Source: Enterococcus faecalis_A
GTDB taxonomy: Bacteria; Bacillota; Bacilli; Lactobacillales; Enterococcaceae
Assembly: GCA_051295955.1 (NCBI GenBank)
Contig: JBPDWA010000002.1
Span: 310,001-374,000 of the forward strand
Length of the DNA stretch: 64,000 nt
Direction of reading: 5' to 3'
Shown here: positions 8,198 to 17,436 of the stretch, piece after piece
Position numbering within the stretch: position 1 is the first letter of the stretch
Layout of the letters: each line of letters begins with the position of its first letter
Program-made: the position numbers and the translations under genes
The notes under the pieces: generated by a model
Database searches by the model: none
Told to the model about the DNA's origin: nothing
The model's input: only the letters and a program-made list of their open reading frames with translations

Positions 8198-8877
8198 ATG
8201 AGAACATTACTTTTCGATGTCGATGATACCCTTTTAGATTTTCAGTTAGCTGAAAAAAAGCTTTAACAGCGCTCTTAGCAGAGGAAAATATTCCATTTAC
8301 ATCAGAAATTGAGGCTACGTATAAAAGAATCAATCAAGGATTGTGGCGCTCCTTTGAAGAAGGTAAAATTAGTAAAGAAACCATCAGTGATACACGATTT
8401 GGGTTATTGTTTGAAACGTTTAATAAAGAAGTGGATAGTAAAAAGATGGGCGCCGCTTATCGCGATTATTTAAGTCAAGGACATGATTTACTGGGAAATA
8501 GTCGTGAAATTTTGGCACACTTAGCACCTAACTATGATTTGTATGTTGTGACAAATGGTGTTGCTCAAATACAATATCGTCGCTTAAAAGACGCACGCTT
8601 GTTATCCTTTTTTAAGGGGATTTTTGTTTCAGAAGAAGTTGTCTACCAAAAGCCAATGAGAGAATATTTTGATTATGTTTTTGAACAGATTCCTAATTTT
8701 GAACGAGATAAAACTATGATTATTGGTGATTCTCTTCATTCAGATATTAAAGGCGGCCAAATGGCTAATATTCAAACTATCTGGCTAAATCCCCAGCAGC
8801 AGCCTGCTGTTAAGACGATTCAACCCAACTATACGATTAGCCAATTAGAGGAAATTTTGACTATTTTAGAGGAATAA
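8198..8877 (+). pseudogene. YjjG-like HAD nucleotidase with a -1 frameshift at a slippery A7 run
   Basis: ATG 8198 (RBS AAGGAAAGAGG) encodes MRTLLFDVDDTLLDF, HAD motif I with both catalytic Asp residues, but the frame stops at TAA 8264-8266 after AAAAAAAG CTT. The -1 frame from 8260 continues without a break to 8877 with the remaining motifs: VVTNGV (II), a Lys in YQKPMREYF (III) and IIGDSLHSDIKGG (IV). Together about 226 aa, normal for YjjG-type pyrimidine nucleotidases. The break is a disabling one-base deletion, a sequencing error, or programmed frameshifting at A AAA AAG (8254-8260). Confidence 0.8.
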
Positions 8878-8914
8878 TCAAGGATTGATTTTACAAAACA
8901 TACTATCAGCAAAG

Positions 8915-8947
8915 CCATCACAAAAAATCATTTTGTGATGGTTTTTT
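8915..8947 (+). terminator. Terminator after HAD gene
   Basis: CCATCACAAAA (8915-8925) pairs with TTTTGTGATGG (8931-8941), followed by six T residues. Confidence 0.9.
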
Positions 8948-8972
8948 GCAAAATTTTACGGGGCGGACGGTT

Positions 8973-9431
8973 TCACAAAATCAGTTGTAGTCGTACCATA
9001 TCTTTTAATTCCAGTTGATTTTCAAAAATGGGTGTTTCATAATGACGGACAAAATAATCTTGATCAATGCTCGTCATGCGAAAGCCGTATTTCTGATAGA
9101 GGGCTAGCTGCTGAAAACTGGTACTGCCGGTACCGATTTCGACTGACAGATAGTTTTGCTGGCGAGCAAAGTCTAAGGTAAAACTAAGTAATCGTTGGCC
9201 ATAGCCTTGATTTTGATAGGAGCCTAAGACAGCTAAATTAACAATTTCGATGGTTTCCGGTCGAGTTGGCAACAACGCCACAATGCCGACTAACTGTTTT
9301 GCTTCTAAAAGTTGAAAACAGCATGCTCGTTTTAGATAGCTGTTAATTAGTTTTCGTGAGGGATCAGCACATAACATCAACTGAAGATGAGCTTCAGTTA
9401 TCTCTTTTAATGGTAAAGGTACAATGTTCAT
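8973..9431 (-). CDS. GNAT family N-acetyltransferase
   Basis: 152 aa. Start ATG 9431, 6 nt after GGAGGC; a GTG at 9437 overlaps that spacing. Acetyl-CoA binding motif A is GSYQNQGYGQRLLSF, followed by the motif B region ALYQKYGFR. Substrate unknown. Convergent with the HAD gene and divergent from udk. Confidence 0.85.
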   Translation of the reverse strand: MNIVPLPLKEITEAHLQLMLCADPSRKLINSYLKRACCFQLLEAKQLVGIVALLPTRPETIEIVNLAVLGSYQNQGYGQRLLSFTLDFARQQNYLSVEIGTGSTSFQQLALYQKYGFRMTSIDQDYFVRHYETPIFENQLELKDMVRLQLIL

Positions 9432-9595
9432 AGACACGCCTCCTTTTTTATCATTATAAACAAGTGGGAGAAGAAAAGCTTGCTACTATAAATAAAAATA
9501 AAATGAAAAGTCCTGTGAAAAGTCTAGATTTATTCCGACATTCCATTATAATAGTAAAAGATAATGAAAAGATATGAAAAGAAAGAGGTTTCTAA

Positions 9596-10225
9596 ATGAA
9601 GGATAGTCAGCCCATTGTGATTGGTGTTACTGGCGGATCAGGAAGCGGAAAAACCAGCGTCAGCCGAGCGATTTTTAATAATTTCCCCAATCATTCCATC
9701 ATGATGCTGGAACAAGATTCTTACTATAAAGACCAAAGTCATTTGAGTTTTGAAGAACGATTAACTACCAATTATGATCATCCATTTGCTTTTGATACGG
9801 ATTTGCTCATTAATCATCTGGAGCGTCTTATAGCCTATCAGCCAATCAAAAAACCAGTATACGATTATGTAGCCCATACTAGAAGCGAGCTTACCATTGT
9901 CCAGGAACCAAAAGAAGTGATTATCCTAGAAGGCATTTTAATTTTAGAAGATCAGCGGTTAAGAGAATTGATGGATATTAAAATATATGTGGATACAGAT
10001 GATGATATTCGGATTATTCGTCGTATTAAACGTGACATGGAAGAGCGGGGACGAACTCTTGATTCGGTGATTGAACAGTATCTATCTGTGGTTAAACCAA
10101 TGTATCACCAGTTTATCGAACCGACTAAGCGCTATGCTGATATCATTGTGCCTGAAGGCGGCGAAAATCACGTAGCAATCGATCTTATCAATACTAAAGT
10201 CGAAAGTATTTTACAAAAAGCATAA
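9596..10225 (+). CDS. udk: Uridine kinase
   Basis: 209 aa. Walker A GGSGSGKTS near the N-terminus, LEQDSYYKD, NYDHPFAFD, KPVYDYVAHTR and IILEGIL are all diagnostic. The enzyme phosphorylates uridine and cytidine in pyrimidine salvage. RBS AAGAGG; TATAAT at 9547-9552 is a plausible -10. Ends before a bidirectional terminator. Confidence 0.95.
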   Translation: MKDSQPIVIGVTGGSGSGKTSVSRAIFNNFPNHSIMMLEQDSYYKDQSHLSFEERLTTNYDHPFAFDTDLLINHLERLIAYQPIKKPVYDYVAHTRSELTIVQEPKEVIILEGILILEDQRLRELMDIKIYVDTDDDIRIIRRIKRDMEERGRTLDSVIEQYLSVVKPMYHQFIEPTKRYADIIVPEGGENHVAIDLINTKVESILQKA

Positions 10226-10267
10226 ATAATCAACAGATAGTTCAACAATAAGAATAGAATAAAGAGA

Positions 10268-10317
10268 AAACAGCAAAGAATGAACGCAAATTATGTGATT
10301 ATTCTTTGCTGTTTTTT
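10268..10317. terminator. Bidirectional terminator between udk and glycerate kinase
   Basis: AAACAGCAAAGAAT pairs with ATTCTTTGCTGTTT across a 20-nt loop, flanked by A and T runs. It overlaps the 3' end of the convergent glycerate kinase gene. Confidence 0.8.
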
Positions 10318-11459
10318 ATGGCAGCTTGACAAAGCACCCGAGCGATATTTTCAGATGTGCGCTCTAAATTTGCGGCACCTTTCGGTAAAGCTTTTGGCAA
10401 TGGCTCTGCTTGATTGAGGATGCCGAAGATAGCAGTGATGCCTTCCTCGTATAAAGATTCAACGTGTTCGCCAACATAACCGGCACATACAAAGACAGGT
10501 ACGTGATATTTCCTTGCCGTTTTGGCTACGCCATAAGGTGTCTTGCCAAACTTGGTTTGATAATCGATACCACCTTCTCCTGTAAAAACGTAATCAGCTT
10601 TTTGAATTTTGTGTTCTAATTCGGTTGCTTGTATAACGATTTCGATGCCTGATTTTAATTCAGCCGAGGTAAAAGCTAACAGGCCAGCGCCTAAGCCTCC
10701 GGCAGCTCCTGCACCAGAGATTGTTGCCACTTGTCGGTTTAAATCTCGTTCAATGATTTTGGCATAGGAAGCAAGGTTGTGTTCTAGTTTTTCAATCATT
10801 GCTAGTGTCGCTCCTTTTTGGGAACCAAAGACGTGAGTCGCACCTTTTATGCCAAGTAAAGGATTGGTCACATCACAAGCTACGACAAGTGCTACATCTT
10901 TTAAGCGTGGTTCGAACGCTGAGCAGTCAATGTGAGCCAACTGATCTAAGTTGCCGCCGCCTAGCTTAATTGGATGTCCTTTTTTATCTAACAGCTTTGC
11001 TCCTAGCGCTTGAGCCATACCGGCACCGCCATCGTTAGTAGCACTGCCGCCAATGGCAAGAATGATTTTTTTGGCGCCGTGATCTAAAGCTGATTTGATT
11101 AATTCACCTGTTCCGTAAGTAGAAGTCAGCAGTGGATTACGTTCAGCAGTTGTTAATAACTCTAGTCCATTAATTTTTGCCATTTCGATTACTGCAGTAG
11201 TGGAGTCGCCTAAAAAACCATAATAAGTTGTCACTTTTTTAAGTGGAAAAGGACCACTGGCAGTTACGTATTTTTTTTCCCCGTTCGTGGCATCAATCAA
11301 GGCATCAAGTGTTCCTTCGCCGCCATCAGCCATTGGCACCTTAATAAGCTCAGCTTCCTGAAATACCTTTTGAATGCCGCGAGCCATGGCCTCGCATGCT
11401 TCTTTGGCTGTCAAACTTTCTTTGAATGAATCCGGTGCGATAACAAATGTTTTTTTCAT
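10299..11459 (-). CDS. glxK: Glycerate kinase, GlxK/GarK type
   Basis: 386 aa, the usual length. N-terminal IAPDSFKESLTA, then PMADGGEGT, IGGSATNDGGAG, VACDVTNPLLG and FTGEGGIDYQTKFGKTP are hallmarks of the class. It phosphorylates D-glycerate to a phosphoglycerate entering glycolysis. RBS GGGGAAAAGATCC. Stands alone, with no tartronate or glyoxylate genes beside it. Confidence 0.93.
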   Translation of the reverse strand: MKKTFVIAPDSFKESLTAKEACEAMARGIQKVFQEAELIKVPMADGGEGTLDALIDATNGEKKYVTASGPFPLKKVTTYYGFLGDSTTAVIEMAKINGLELLTTAERNPLLTSTYGTGELIKSALDHGAKKIILAIGGSATNDGGAGMAQALGAKLLDKKGHPIKLGGGNLDQLAHIDCSAFEPRLKDVALVVACDVTNPLLGIKGATHVFGSQKGATLAMIEKLEHNLASYAKIIERDLNRQVATISGAGAAGGLGAGLLAFTSAELKSGIEIVIQATELEHKIQKADYVFTGEGGIDYQTKFGKTPYGVAKTARKYHVPVFVCAGYVGEHVESLYEEGITAIFGILNQAEPLPKALPKGAANLERTSENIARVLCQAAIKNSKE

Positions 11460-11866
11460 AGGATCTTTTCCCCAATCTGCGTATTTATGCTAAATCTCCT
11501 ACAATATTGGCTTTAAGGTTATTTCAAGCTGGTCAAATCAACACGGAACGGTCTTTGTCAAAATTTCGTGTCTAACAATGTTCTTTTACATCAATTACAA
11601 TTACTTGTACCAAGAATTTTATCACTATCGTATCGCTAATTACAACTAATAACAAGTTACAGTGTGTGGTTGTTTGGATTGAAAGAGTAGCTGAAATTCA
11701 AGTTATTATTTACTAGCTTTAAAATAAAAAAAGAATAAATAAGCTCCTAGCAGGTTTTTAGTTAAGGTGAAATGAATTATCCAAAACAACATTTTTTTAC
11801 TAAAAAAAAATTCTCTTCCTTTTTTGCGTAGCTTTTTTATAAGTAAGAAAAATGGGGGGAGTTTAC
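11460..11866. other. Divergent promoter region, glycerate kinase / Mga-like regulator
   Basis: About 400 bp of AT-rich sequence without a credible ORF. A minus-strand TTGACA (plus TGTCAA at 11556-11561) could belong to the glycerate kinase promoter. Homopolymer A/T runs at 11790-11850 precede the regulator. Confidence 0.4.
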
Positions 11867-13321
11867 ATGGATTTTACGGTTCTTTTTTCGTTTGAACAGT
11901 TGAGACTATTGGAATTGGTTTGTTTGTTACAGCAAAAAGAAGAGCTCTATTCAATGGCTGAGGTAGCCAGTCAGTTAGCAATTAGCCAAAAAACGCTGAC
12001 GGAGTATTTAAAAAAATTGCAGCGAAAGCTAAACAAATTGCCGGAAAGAGAAGCAGGACACATTCAGCTTTTAAAAGGCGGCTACTTTACTTATCATGAA
12101 CAGGATAGTTATACAAGTGAGCGTTTTAAGCGATTTTTTTTACAGGGAATTCCCGAGCTTTGTATTCTACGAGCTTTATTGGAAACAAACTTAGATATTG
12201 AACAATTGCAGCAAAATTTGCAGATTAGTGAATCCAGTATTCGTAAAAAATTGCGAAAGATTCAAAATTGGTTGCATCCTTTCAACATCTATCTACAAAG
12301 AAAGAACTATCAGTTAATAGGAGATGAAGCACAAATACGATGGCTTGCTGTTCGTTTTTATCATTATCTGCAACTACCTTTATTTTTTGAGAAAAGTAAA
12401 CAAATTATGTTAGAGACATTGGTGCATCAAATTTGTCTTTTTTTTGGCTTGAATATCAACCAAATTCAGCAAAATCAATTATATTATTTTGTTTACATAG
12501 TGTTGCAGCGTAAAAAATCAAATAACTTGATTAGATTAGCTACTAATTGGCATCATTTTTTGAATGCAAGTCAATTGTTCCAAAATTTTCAACGAAAGGT
12601 TTTGCTAAACCGACTTCTTCCGAATGAAGAACAGAAGTATTTATATTTAATGATTGAAGCAGTTTTTGGTAATTCCTTCAATCATAAGTCTCAATGCCTA
12701 ATGATTCAAGAACATATGCATCAGTCGACAGATGTTTTTCAAATGACCTTGGCAATTATGAAGTATATTAAATACGAGTTTAACCATATTAAATTTTCTT
12801 ACGAAAAAAAGCATCTCTGCAACTTTTTATGTACCCATTTACATCTGGAATTACTTCAGATGACGGATTTTCAAGTAAACGAGCTTACGGCAGAATACAC
12901 TGCCTGCTTTCCTAAAACAATGAGCAGATTAAAAGGGATGTTAAGAGTGCTGAAAGAAAGGTGGCCTTCGTTAAGATTGGTACCAGAAGAAAACTTGGTC
13001 GGCAGCTATCTTTTCAAACTTTGCCAACTATTTAATCCCATTCAATGTGAAAAGAGATATTTTCTCTGCCTATTAACGGATTTTACTCCTGAAAAAGAAG
13101 AGCTATTCGGAAAAAATCTGCAAGCTTACTTTGCTTATCGCAAAAATATTCACTTGGTTTACGGACAAAAGACAATGGATACTCCTTACGCTCACCTGTA
13201 CCTGGCTACACATCTATTTGAAAATAAGTGGGCAACGGTTCAAGCTCCCATCGTTTTTATTCCTAAAAAAATTACGGATCACTTTTTCCATAAAGTTGAT
13301 GCTTTTTTAACGAAACAGTAG
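11867..13321 (+). CDS. Mga-like helix-turn-helix transcriptional regulator
   Basis: 484 aa from ATG 11867 (GGGGGA 6 nt upstream; ATG 11852 overlaps it). A first HTH at about 28-55 (SMAEVASQLAISQKTLTEYLKKL) and a second at about 108-135 (QQNLQISESSIRKKLRKIQ) match the two winged-helix domains of Mga/AtxA-type regulators; the remainder is the long helical PRD-like region. Such proteins usually control carbohydrate or virulence genes and may be tuned by PTS phosphorylation. Its target is unknown; the aldo/keto reductase is 74 bp downstream. Confidence 0.75.
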   Translation: MDFTVLFSFEQLRLLELVCLLQQKEELYSMAEVASQLAISQKTLTEYLKKLQRKLNKLPEREAGHIQLLKGGYFTYHEQDSYTSERFKRFFLQGIPELCILRALLETNLDIEQLQQNLQISESSIRKKLRKIQNWLHPFNIYLQRKNYQLIGDEAQIRWLAVRFYHYLQLPLFFEKSKQIMLETLVHQICLFFGLNINQIQQNQLYYFVYIVLQRKKSNNLIRLATNWHHFLNASQLFQNFQRKVLLNRLLPNEEQKYLYLMIEAVFGNSFNHKSQCLMIQEHMHQSTDVFQMTLAIMKYIKYEFNHIKFSYEKKHLCNFLCTHLHLELLQMTDFQVNELTAEYTACFPKTMSRLKGMLRVLKERWPSLRLVPEENLVGSYLFKLCQLFNPIQCEKRYFLCLLTDFTPEKEELFGKNLQAYFAYRKNIHLVYGQKTMDTPYAHLYLATHLFENKWATVQAPIVFIPKKITDHFFHKVDAFLTKQ

Positions 13322-13395
13322 CTACCTTTAAAGCCCTTTCAAAAAATATGGTAAAATAAACTTGATTATTAATAATAGATGGAAGGAAGACTATT

Positions 13396-14199
13396 ATGAA
13401 AACCATTCAATTAGGAAACACGAAAAAGACCGTTTCTTCGGTAATTTTAGGCTGTATGCGATTAGCCGGAGCCCAAGATCCCCAAAGAATTATTGAAACA
13501 GCCTTTGATCAAGAAATTACATTTTTTGATCACGCCGATATTTATGGCGGAGGAAGTTGTGAAACGATCTTTGGGAAAGTATTAAAAGAAAGCTTCATAA
13601 GCAGGGATCAAATTTTTATCCAGACTAAATGTGGCATTCGTTCTGGTTTTTTTGACTTTTCAAAAGAACACATTATCGCATCTGTCGAAGGTAGCTTACA
13701 ACGCTTAGGGGTTGACTACATTGATGCTCTGTTATTGCATCGACCTGACACACTTATGGAACCAGAAGAAGTAGCTGAAGCTTTTGCTTTATTACAGCAG
13801 CAAGGCAAAGTGAACTATTTTGGTGTTAGTAATCAAAATCCTATGCAAATTGAATTGTTGAAAACGGCTGTCAAAGAACCTTTAGTTGCGAATCAGTTAC
13901 AATTCGGTATTAAGCATACCGGTATGATAGATCAGGGGATTCACGTAAATATGACGGATGAAGCCAGCTTGAATCGAGATGGCAGTATATTGGATTATTC
14001 AAGGATTAACCATATGACTGTACAAGCTTGGTCCCCTTATCAATACGGCTTTTTTGAAGGTGTTTTTCTTAATAATGACAAATTCCCAGAATTAAACCTA
14101 ACTCTTACAAAGCTGGCTGAAAAATATGAAATCACACCAACTGGCTTAGCTGCCAGTTGGATCTTACGTCATCCAGCCAATATGCAAGTTATCGCTTAA
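13396..14199 (+). pseudogene. Aldo/keto reductase, 5' part, interrupted by the prophage
   Basis: Encodes 263 codons of a YdhF-type aldo/keto reductase and then two phage-derived codons before a chance stop. The catalytic tetrad is present: Asp and Tyr in FFDHADIYGGG, Lys in IQTKCGIR and His in LLHRPD. It breaks inside ILRHPANMQVIA. The continuation (IAGTMNSERLQEIA... to NILP) lies at 48071-48188 in the matching frame; the rejoined gene would be 303 aa. The missing C-terminal helices probably make the fragment inactive. RBS AAGGAAG. Confidence 0.93.
14185..14189. other. attL crossover core CAAGT
   Basis: The reductase reading frame leaves homology here, 15 bp from the integrase stop codon. 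The only run shared with the right junction at the aligned position is CAAGT, which fits the very short cores used by large serine recombinases. Confidence 0.8.
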
Positions 14200-14203
14200 A
14201 TGA

Positions 14204-15592
14204 TCACATAATAAAGCTGACTACAACCTCATCTCCATCAACTTGTATCTGTTCAACTGTATTTTCTATTAAAAATCTTTTTTGGGAGAAACTTAAATTA
14301 TCAAAATTATAAGCTAGTTCTTCTAAAGATTTCTCAAATTTTTTTTCATCTTCAATAGTAATTTCTCTCTTAAGTTTACTTTCTAATTGAACGATTAAGT
14401 CGCTTAACTCTTTATTTTTTTTATCAAGTACTGATGCTGTTATTATGTTAGAAAGATACAAGTCTACTAATTTTTCTTGTTGCATTTTTACTTTTTTAAT
14501 TTCCTTTATAGTGGGTTCATTATCTATTTTTCTACGTGCACGTCTAACATTAACTGTATCAGCAAAATTGCGTATTTCTTTCATTGCCATCTTATCTAGA
14601 GCTTCACAACGAAATGTCTTTCCTGAGCAAGACCAACCATATTTTTTCTTGTGTTTGTATGTCCTGCAAGAACAACGATAATACTTGTGTTTATAAATTT
14701 TACCATTTACTTTTCTCTGACTTTCATACCCATTGTATGGTTTACCACATTTTGAGCACACAATAATTCCAGAAAATAAATAGGAATGTTTAAAAGCATT
14801 GCTGTGGGGCCTTGATTCAATCAGACGCTGCACTTTGTTAAATAGATCTTCTGATATAATTGGTTGATGAATGGCATCGTAAACTTTACCTTGATATTTT
14901 TGTTTTCCAATATAATATTCACTTTGCAACCTTCGCTTAACTGTTGAATCCATAAAAGACTTTTTAAATTGTGGAAATTCTCTTTTCAATATTTCAACAA
15001 TCATAGTTATTGCATTACCAGATATAAACAAATCAAACATACGCCTAATCGCTTGAGCTTTATCTTCTTCAATTTCAAGAAGTCCACTAATTTCATCATA
15101 TAAATACCCAAATGGCACATTTCCCCCACCCATATAATATCCTCGCTTAACTCGCTCTAGTTTTCCCATAGTCATACGCTCTGTGATATTATCACGTTCT
15201 AATTGCGAGAATACGGATAGAATACCAATCATTGCACGACCAAATGAAGAGGTAGTATCAAACGATTCTTGCATAGAGACAAAATCAACATTATTTTTTA
15301 AGAATACATCTTCGATTAAATACATAGTATTTTTTTGGGAACGAGAGAGACGATCCAATTTATATACAATAACGAGGTCTAATTTTTGGGATTCGATATC
15401 ATTTATCATATCAGACAAAGCGGGTCTTTCAAGTTTTGCTCCAGAAAAGCCTCCATCTGTATAAATTTTGAATATAGTATAATCTTTGGCTAAGGCATAA
15501 GCTTGTAGTTTCTTTTTTTGTGCTTCTAATGAATAGCCGTGTTTTTCTTGTTCTGGTGTAGATACACGGATATATAAGCCTGCTCGTTTCAC
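14204..15592 (-). CDS. Large serine recombinase (phage integrase)
   Basis: 462 aa from a GTG start (AGGTG upstream). Resolvase-type catalytic domain with Ser11 in YIRVSTPEQ, plus YTDGGFSGAKLERPAL and YKLDRLSRSQ; a recombinase domain (VPFGYLYDE ... MFDLF); then a zinc ribbon with CSKCGKPY and CSCR...CSG; and a C-terminal coiled coil (about 375-430). It performs attP x attB recombination; excision needs a directionality factor, which was not recognised. Adjacent to attL as expected. Confidence 0.95.
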   Translation of the reverse strand: MKRAGLYIRVSTPEQEKHGYSLEAQKKKLQAYALAKDYTIFKIYTDGGFSGAKLERPALSDMINDIESQKLDLVIVYKLDRLSRSQKNTMYLIEDVFLKNNVDFVSMQESFDTTSSFGRAMIGILSVFSQLERDNITERMTMGKLERVKRGYYMGGGNVPFGYLYDEISGLLEIEEDKAQAIRRMFDLFISGNAITMIVEILKREFPQFKKSFMDSTVKRRLQSEYYIGKQKYQGKVYDAIHQPIISEDLFNKVQRLIESRPHSNAFKHSYLFSGIIVCSKCGKPYNGYESQRKVNGKIYKHKYYRCSCRTYKHKKKYGWSCSGKTFRCEALDKMAMKEIRNFADTVNVRRARRKIDNEPTIKEIKKVKMQQEKLVDLYLSNIITASVLDKKNKELSDLIVQLESKLKREITIEDEKKFEKSLEELAYNFDNLSFSQKRFLIENTVEQIQVDGDEVVVSFIM

Positions 15593-15746
15593 TTTCTCTT
15601 TTCACCTTTCTGATGTATTCTTTCTTCTATTATCAAGTTTAATTTTTGTAGTTCATCGATATTGAGATGTCGAAATTTAAGACATTTTTTATCGATTTTT
15701 TTATTTTTATAGTCTTTGAAATCATGAATTGACAACCAAAATTATA

Positions 15747-16217
15747 TTACCCGGCATTATCCTTTGATACATTATCATCAGATTTTGTATCAGATAGCAC
15801 CTCTTTAAATAAGTCGTCAAGTGCTTCAATTCCAAATTCTTCAGCATAACGGTGTAGATTACGAAGAGTACGTTCATCAAGGTTTGATAGTTGTTTTTCT
15901 CGTTTATATTCAATTTGTTGTTCAAGTAATTTTTTCTCTGCAAAATTTAGGACATCTTTTTGCCTATTTTCTTCTAATTGGTTGTAAATTATTTCTATAG
16001 ATGAATTATTATTTTTTGTATCGATACCCAGAAGATAATCTGCTGAGACTTCAAAATATTTCGCCAAAGCTTTTAATTCTTTCCCTCTTGGGAGACTATC
16101 CCCGCTTTCCCATTTAGAAATAGTCGTGTAATTCTTATAACCTAAAATTTCAGCTAGTTCAGTTTGAGTACGATTTTTACGTTCTCTTTCTTCTTTTAAT
16201 CGTCTAGCAAATATCAT
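15747..16217 (-). CDS. CI-like phage repressor (XRE family HTH)
   Basis: 156 aa from ATG 16217; an in-frame TTG at 16235 with GAGG 8 nt upstream is the alternative start. N-terminal HTH: RTQTELAEILGYKNYTTISKWESG, then LAKYFEVSADYLLG. The C-terminal half is charged and helical and lacks a LexA-type Ser/Lys protease, so induction is probably not by RecA self-cleavage; the Rha-type antirepressor may do this instead. Divergent from the Cro-like gene. Confidence 0.88.
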   Translation of the reverse strand: MIFARRLKEERERKNRTQTELAEILGYKNYTTISKWESGDSLPRGKELKALAKYFEVSADYLLGIDTKNNNSSIEIIYNQLEENRQKDVLNFAEKKLLEQQIEYKREKQLSNLDERTLRNLHRYAEEFGIEALDDLFKEVLSDTKSDDNVSKDNAG

Positions 16218-16261
16218 GCTATGTTTATCCTTCAAAATAACCACCTCACTTTCTTAAAACA

Positions 16262-16378
16262 AGTATAGCATCGAATGAAATTAAATCAATATGAAACATA
16301 GAAAGAATATCTTATTATATGTATATATGAAAATAATACATAAAAATAGTTGAATATGAAATTAAATCATAGTATAAT
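16262..16378. promoter_or_regulatory. Divergent lysogeny-switch promoters with three 15-bp operators
   Basis: Early promoter, plus strand: TTGAAT (16350-16355), 17 bp, TATAAT (16373-16378). Repressor promoter, minus strand: TTGATT (16284-16289), 16 bp, TATACT (16262-16267). Operators: ATGAAATTAAATCAA at 16275-16289 overlaps the repressor -35, ATGAAAATAATACAT at 16327-16341, and ATGAAATTAAATCAT at 16356-16370 fills the spacer of the early promoter. Binding of CI or Cro would block one or both promoters. Confidence 0.85.
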
Positions 16379-16409
16379 TAGTCTACAATTAAGAAAGGAG
16401 GTGGGGACG

Positions 16410-16619
16410 ATGCTTAATATCGCTGAATTAAGAATGAAAAATGGTAAGATGTCCCAAAGAGAATTAGCAAAAGAATTGGGAACTGAGCAAGCGAATATAA
16501 GTCGGTGGGAAAGCAACCCGTTGAGTATGAATTCAAAAAATCTTATAAAAGTTGCTTTGTATTTTAAAGTGTCAATTGATGATTTGTTAGGAGTTAAAGA
16601 CAAAGATAAAAATGAATAA
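16410..16619 (+). CDS. Cro-like XRE family regulator
   Basis: 69 aa from ATG 16410 with AAAGGAGG upstream. Single HTH domain: MSQRELAKELGTEQANISRWES followed by IKVALYFKVSIDDLLGV. First gene of the rightward early operon; expected to compete with the CI-like repressor at the shared operators. Confidence 0.88.
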   Translation: MLNIAELRMKNGKMSQRELAKELGTEQANISRWESNPLSMNSKNLIKVALYFKVSIDDLLGVKDKDKNE

Positions 16620-16634
16620 TTTTTTCATTTTTAT

Positions 16635-16649
16635 ATGAAATTATTTCAT
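16635..16649. promoter_or_regulatory. Fourth operator, perfect palindrome
   Basis: ATGAAAT-T-ATTTCAT, a perfect 7-1-7 inverted repeat of the same family as the three upstream operators, located between cro and the next gene. Confidence 0.75.
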
Positions 16650-16683
16650 GTAAGATAAAAAATCAATCTAGGAGGTGACCCAG

Positions 16684-16869
16684 ATGACTACAAGAATAAT
16701 GTATAACGGAATGAAAGTCCACTTCGTTCATCCTGATGGAACACATTATAAAGAGGGAGAGAAATTTCCTAGAGAAATGCAAGAAAAAATTGTTAGAGCC
16801 TTTTACGAACACGAAAGAATACAAAAAGAAAAAGAAGACCAAGAAAGTTATTTTAATAATCACACATAA
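16684..16869 (+). CDS. Small phage protein of unknown function
   Basis: 61 aa, ATG 16684 after AGGAGGTGA. N-terminal half beta-like (MYNGMKVHFVHPDG), C-terminal half a charged helix. No recognised domain. It sits directly after the fourth operator and is likely early-expressed. Confidence 0.65.
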   Translation: MTTRIMYNGMKVHFVHPDGTHYKEGEKFPREMQEKIVRAFYEHERIQKEKEDQESYFNNHT

Positions 16870-16948
16870 TATCAGATTCAATTAAACAATAAAAAAATAA
16901 AATATACCAAAACAAAAAGGATAGTCGACTGAGAAATGGAGGTTTTAC

Positions 16949-17095
16949 ATGGCAACCAAACACTTATATACCATCTACACCATAGCAATGCTAAGCCTAG
17001 TCGTCGCAAGCGCAGTAGATGAAGCGTATGAGATGAGCTTAGTTATGTATCTGGTGTGGTATGGATCAACGGTTATATGGAGGAGGGGTGAATGA
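16949..17095 (+). CDS. Small membrane protein (paralogue 1)
   Basis: 48 aa, ATG 16949 with GGAGG upstream. Starts MATKHLYTIYT and has hydrophobic stretches at about 12-22 and 29-43. A diverged paralogue begins at 17535 with the same N-terminal pattern. The stop overlaps the next start (TGATG). Function unknown. Confidence 0.6.
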   Translation: MATKHLYTIYTIAMLSLVVASAVDEAYEMSLVMYLVWYGSTVIWRRGE

Positions 17096-17247
17096 TGAGT
17101 GAAAAAGCTAAAATAACAGTCAATGTAAAAACGAATGTATTAGAATTGGAAAAATTGCTCAAACAGGCAGAAAAGCAGTCTGAGCAATTATATAGAGCAT
17201 TAGAAAAAATCAAAAAGTTTGAGTTAGAAGTCGAAGTTCAAAGTTAA
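17095..17247 (+). CDS. Small coiled-coil phage protein
   Basis: 50 aa. ATG 17095 overlaps the preceding stop; GGAGGAGGGG is upstream. Lys/Glu-rich helix with a heptad-like pattern. Its last 24 bases overlap the 3' end of the opposing zinc-ribbon gene. No known function. Confidence 0.6.
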   Translation: MSEKAKITVNVKTNVLELEKLLKQAEKQSEQLYRALEKIKKFELEVEVQS

Positions 17248-17436
17248 GTCAATTTCTTCTCCGCATTTCGGACATAAAGATTTCCCTGTTGGAATGGATA
17301 TTTCTTCTTGACAATGCGGGCAATCAACATCAAATTTCTGAGAGTTTAAAGAATCTTTCACTTGCGCTTTCATTTTTTAGATCACGTTGGAGTCTTTTCA
17401 TATCAGATGACTTACTAATATCATAATTTTTACTCA
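17224..17436 (-). pseudogene. Phage zinc-ribbon protein split by a frameshift in an A6/T6 run
   Basis: ATG 17436 opens a frame encoding MSKNYDISKSSDMKRLQRDLK that ends soon after. The adjacent frame from 17373 gives CPHC and CPKC zinc-binding pairs and ends LNFDF. Losing one A from the run at 17373-17378 joins them into one roughly 70-aa protein. A minus-strand -10 (plus ATTATA, 17490-17495) and AAGGTGG RBS suggest an independent transcript. The separate ATG at 17373 might still make the zinc-ribbon half. Confidence 0.6.

Noticed and set aside
15640..15700. Terminator between repressor and integrase genes
   Set aside because: ATGTC/GACAT hairpin has its T run on the plus strand, while both neighbouring genes are on the minus strand.
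16235..16244. Longer repressor N-terminus from GTG 16244
   Set aside because: GTG 16244 lies within the probable ribosome binding site; TTG 16235 or ATG 16217 are better starts.
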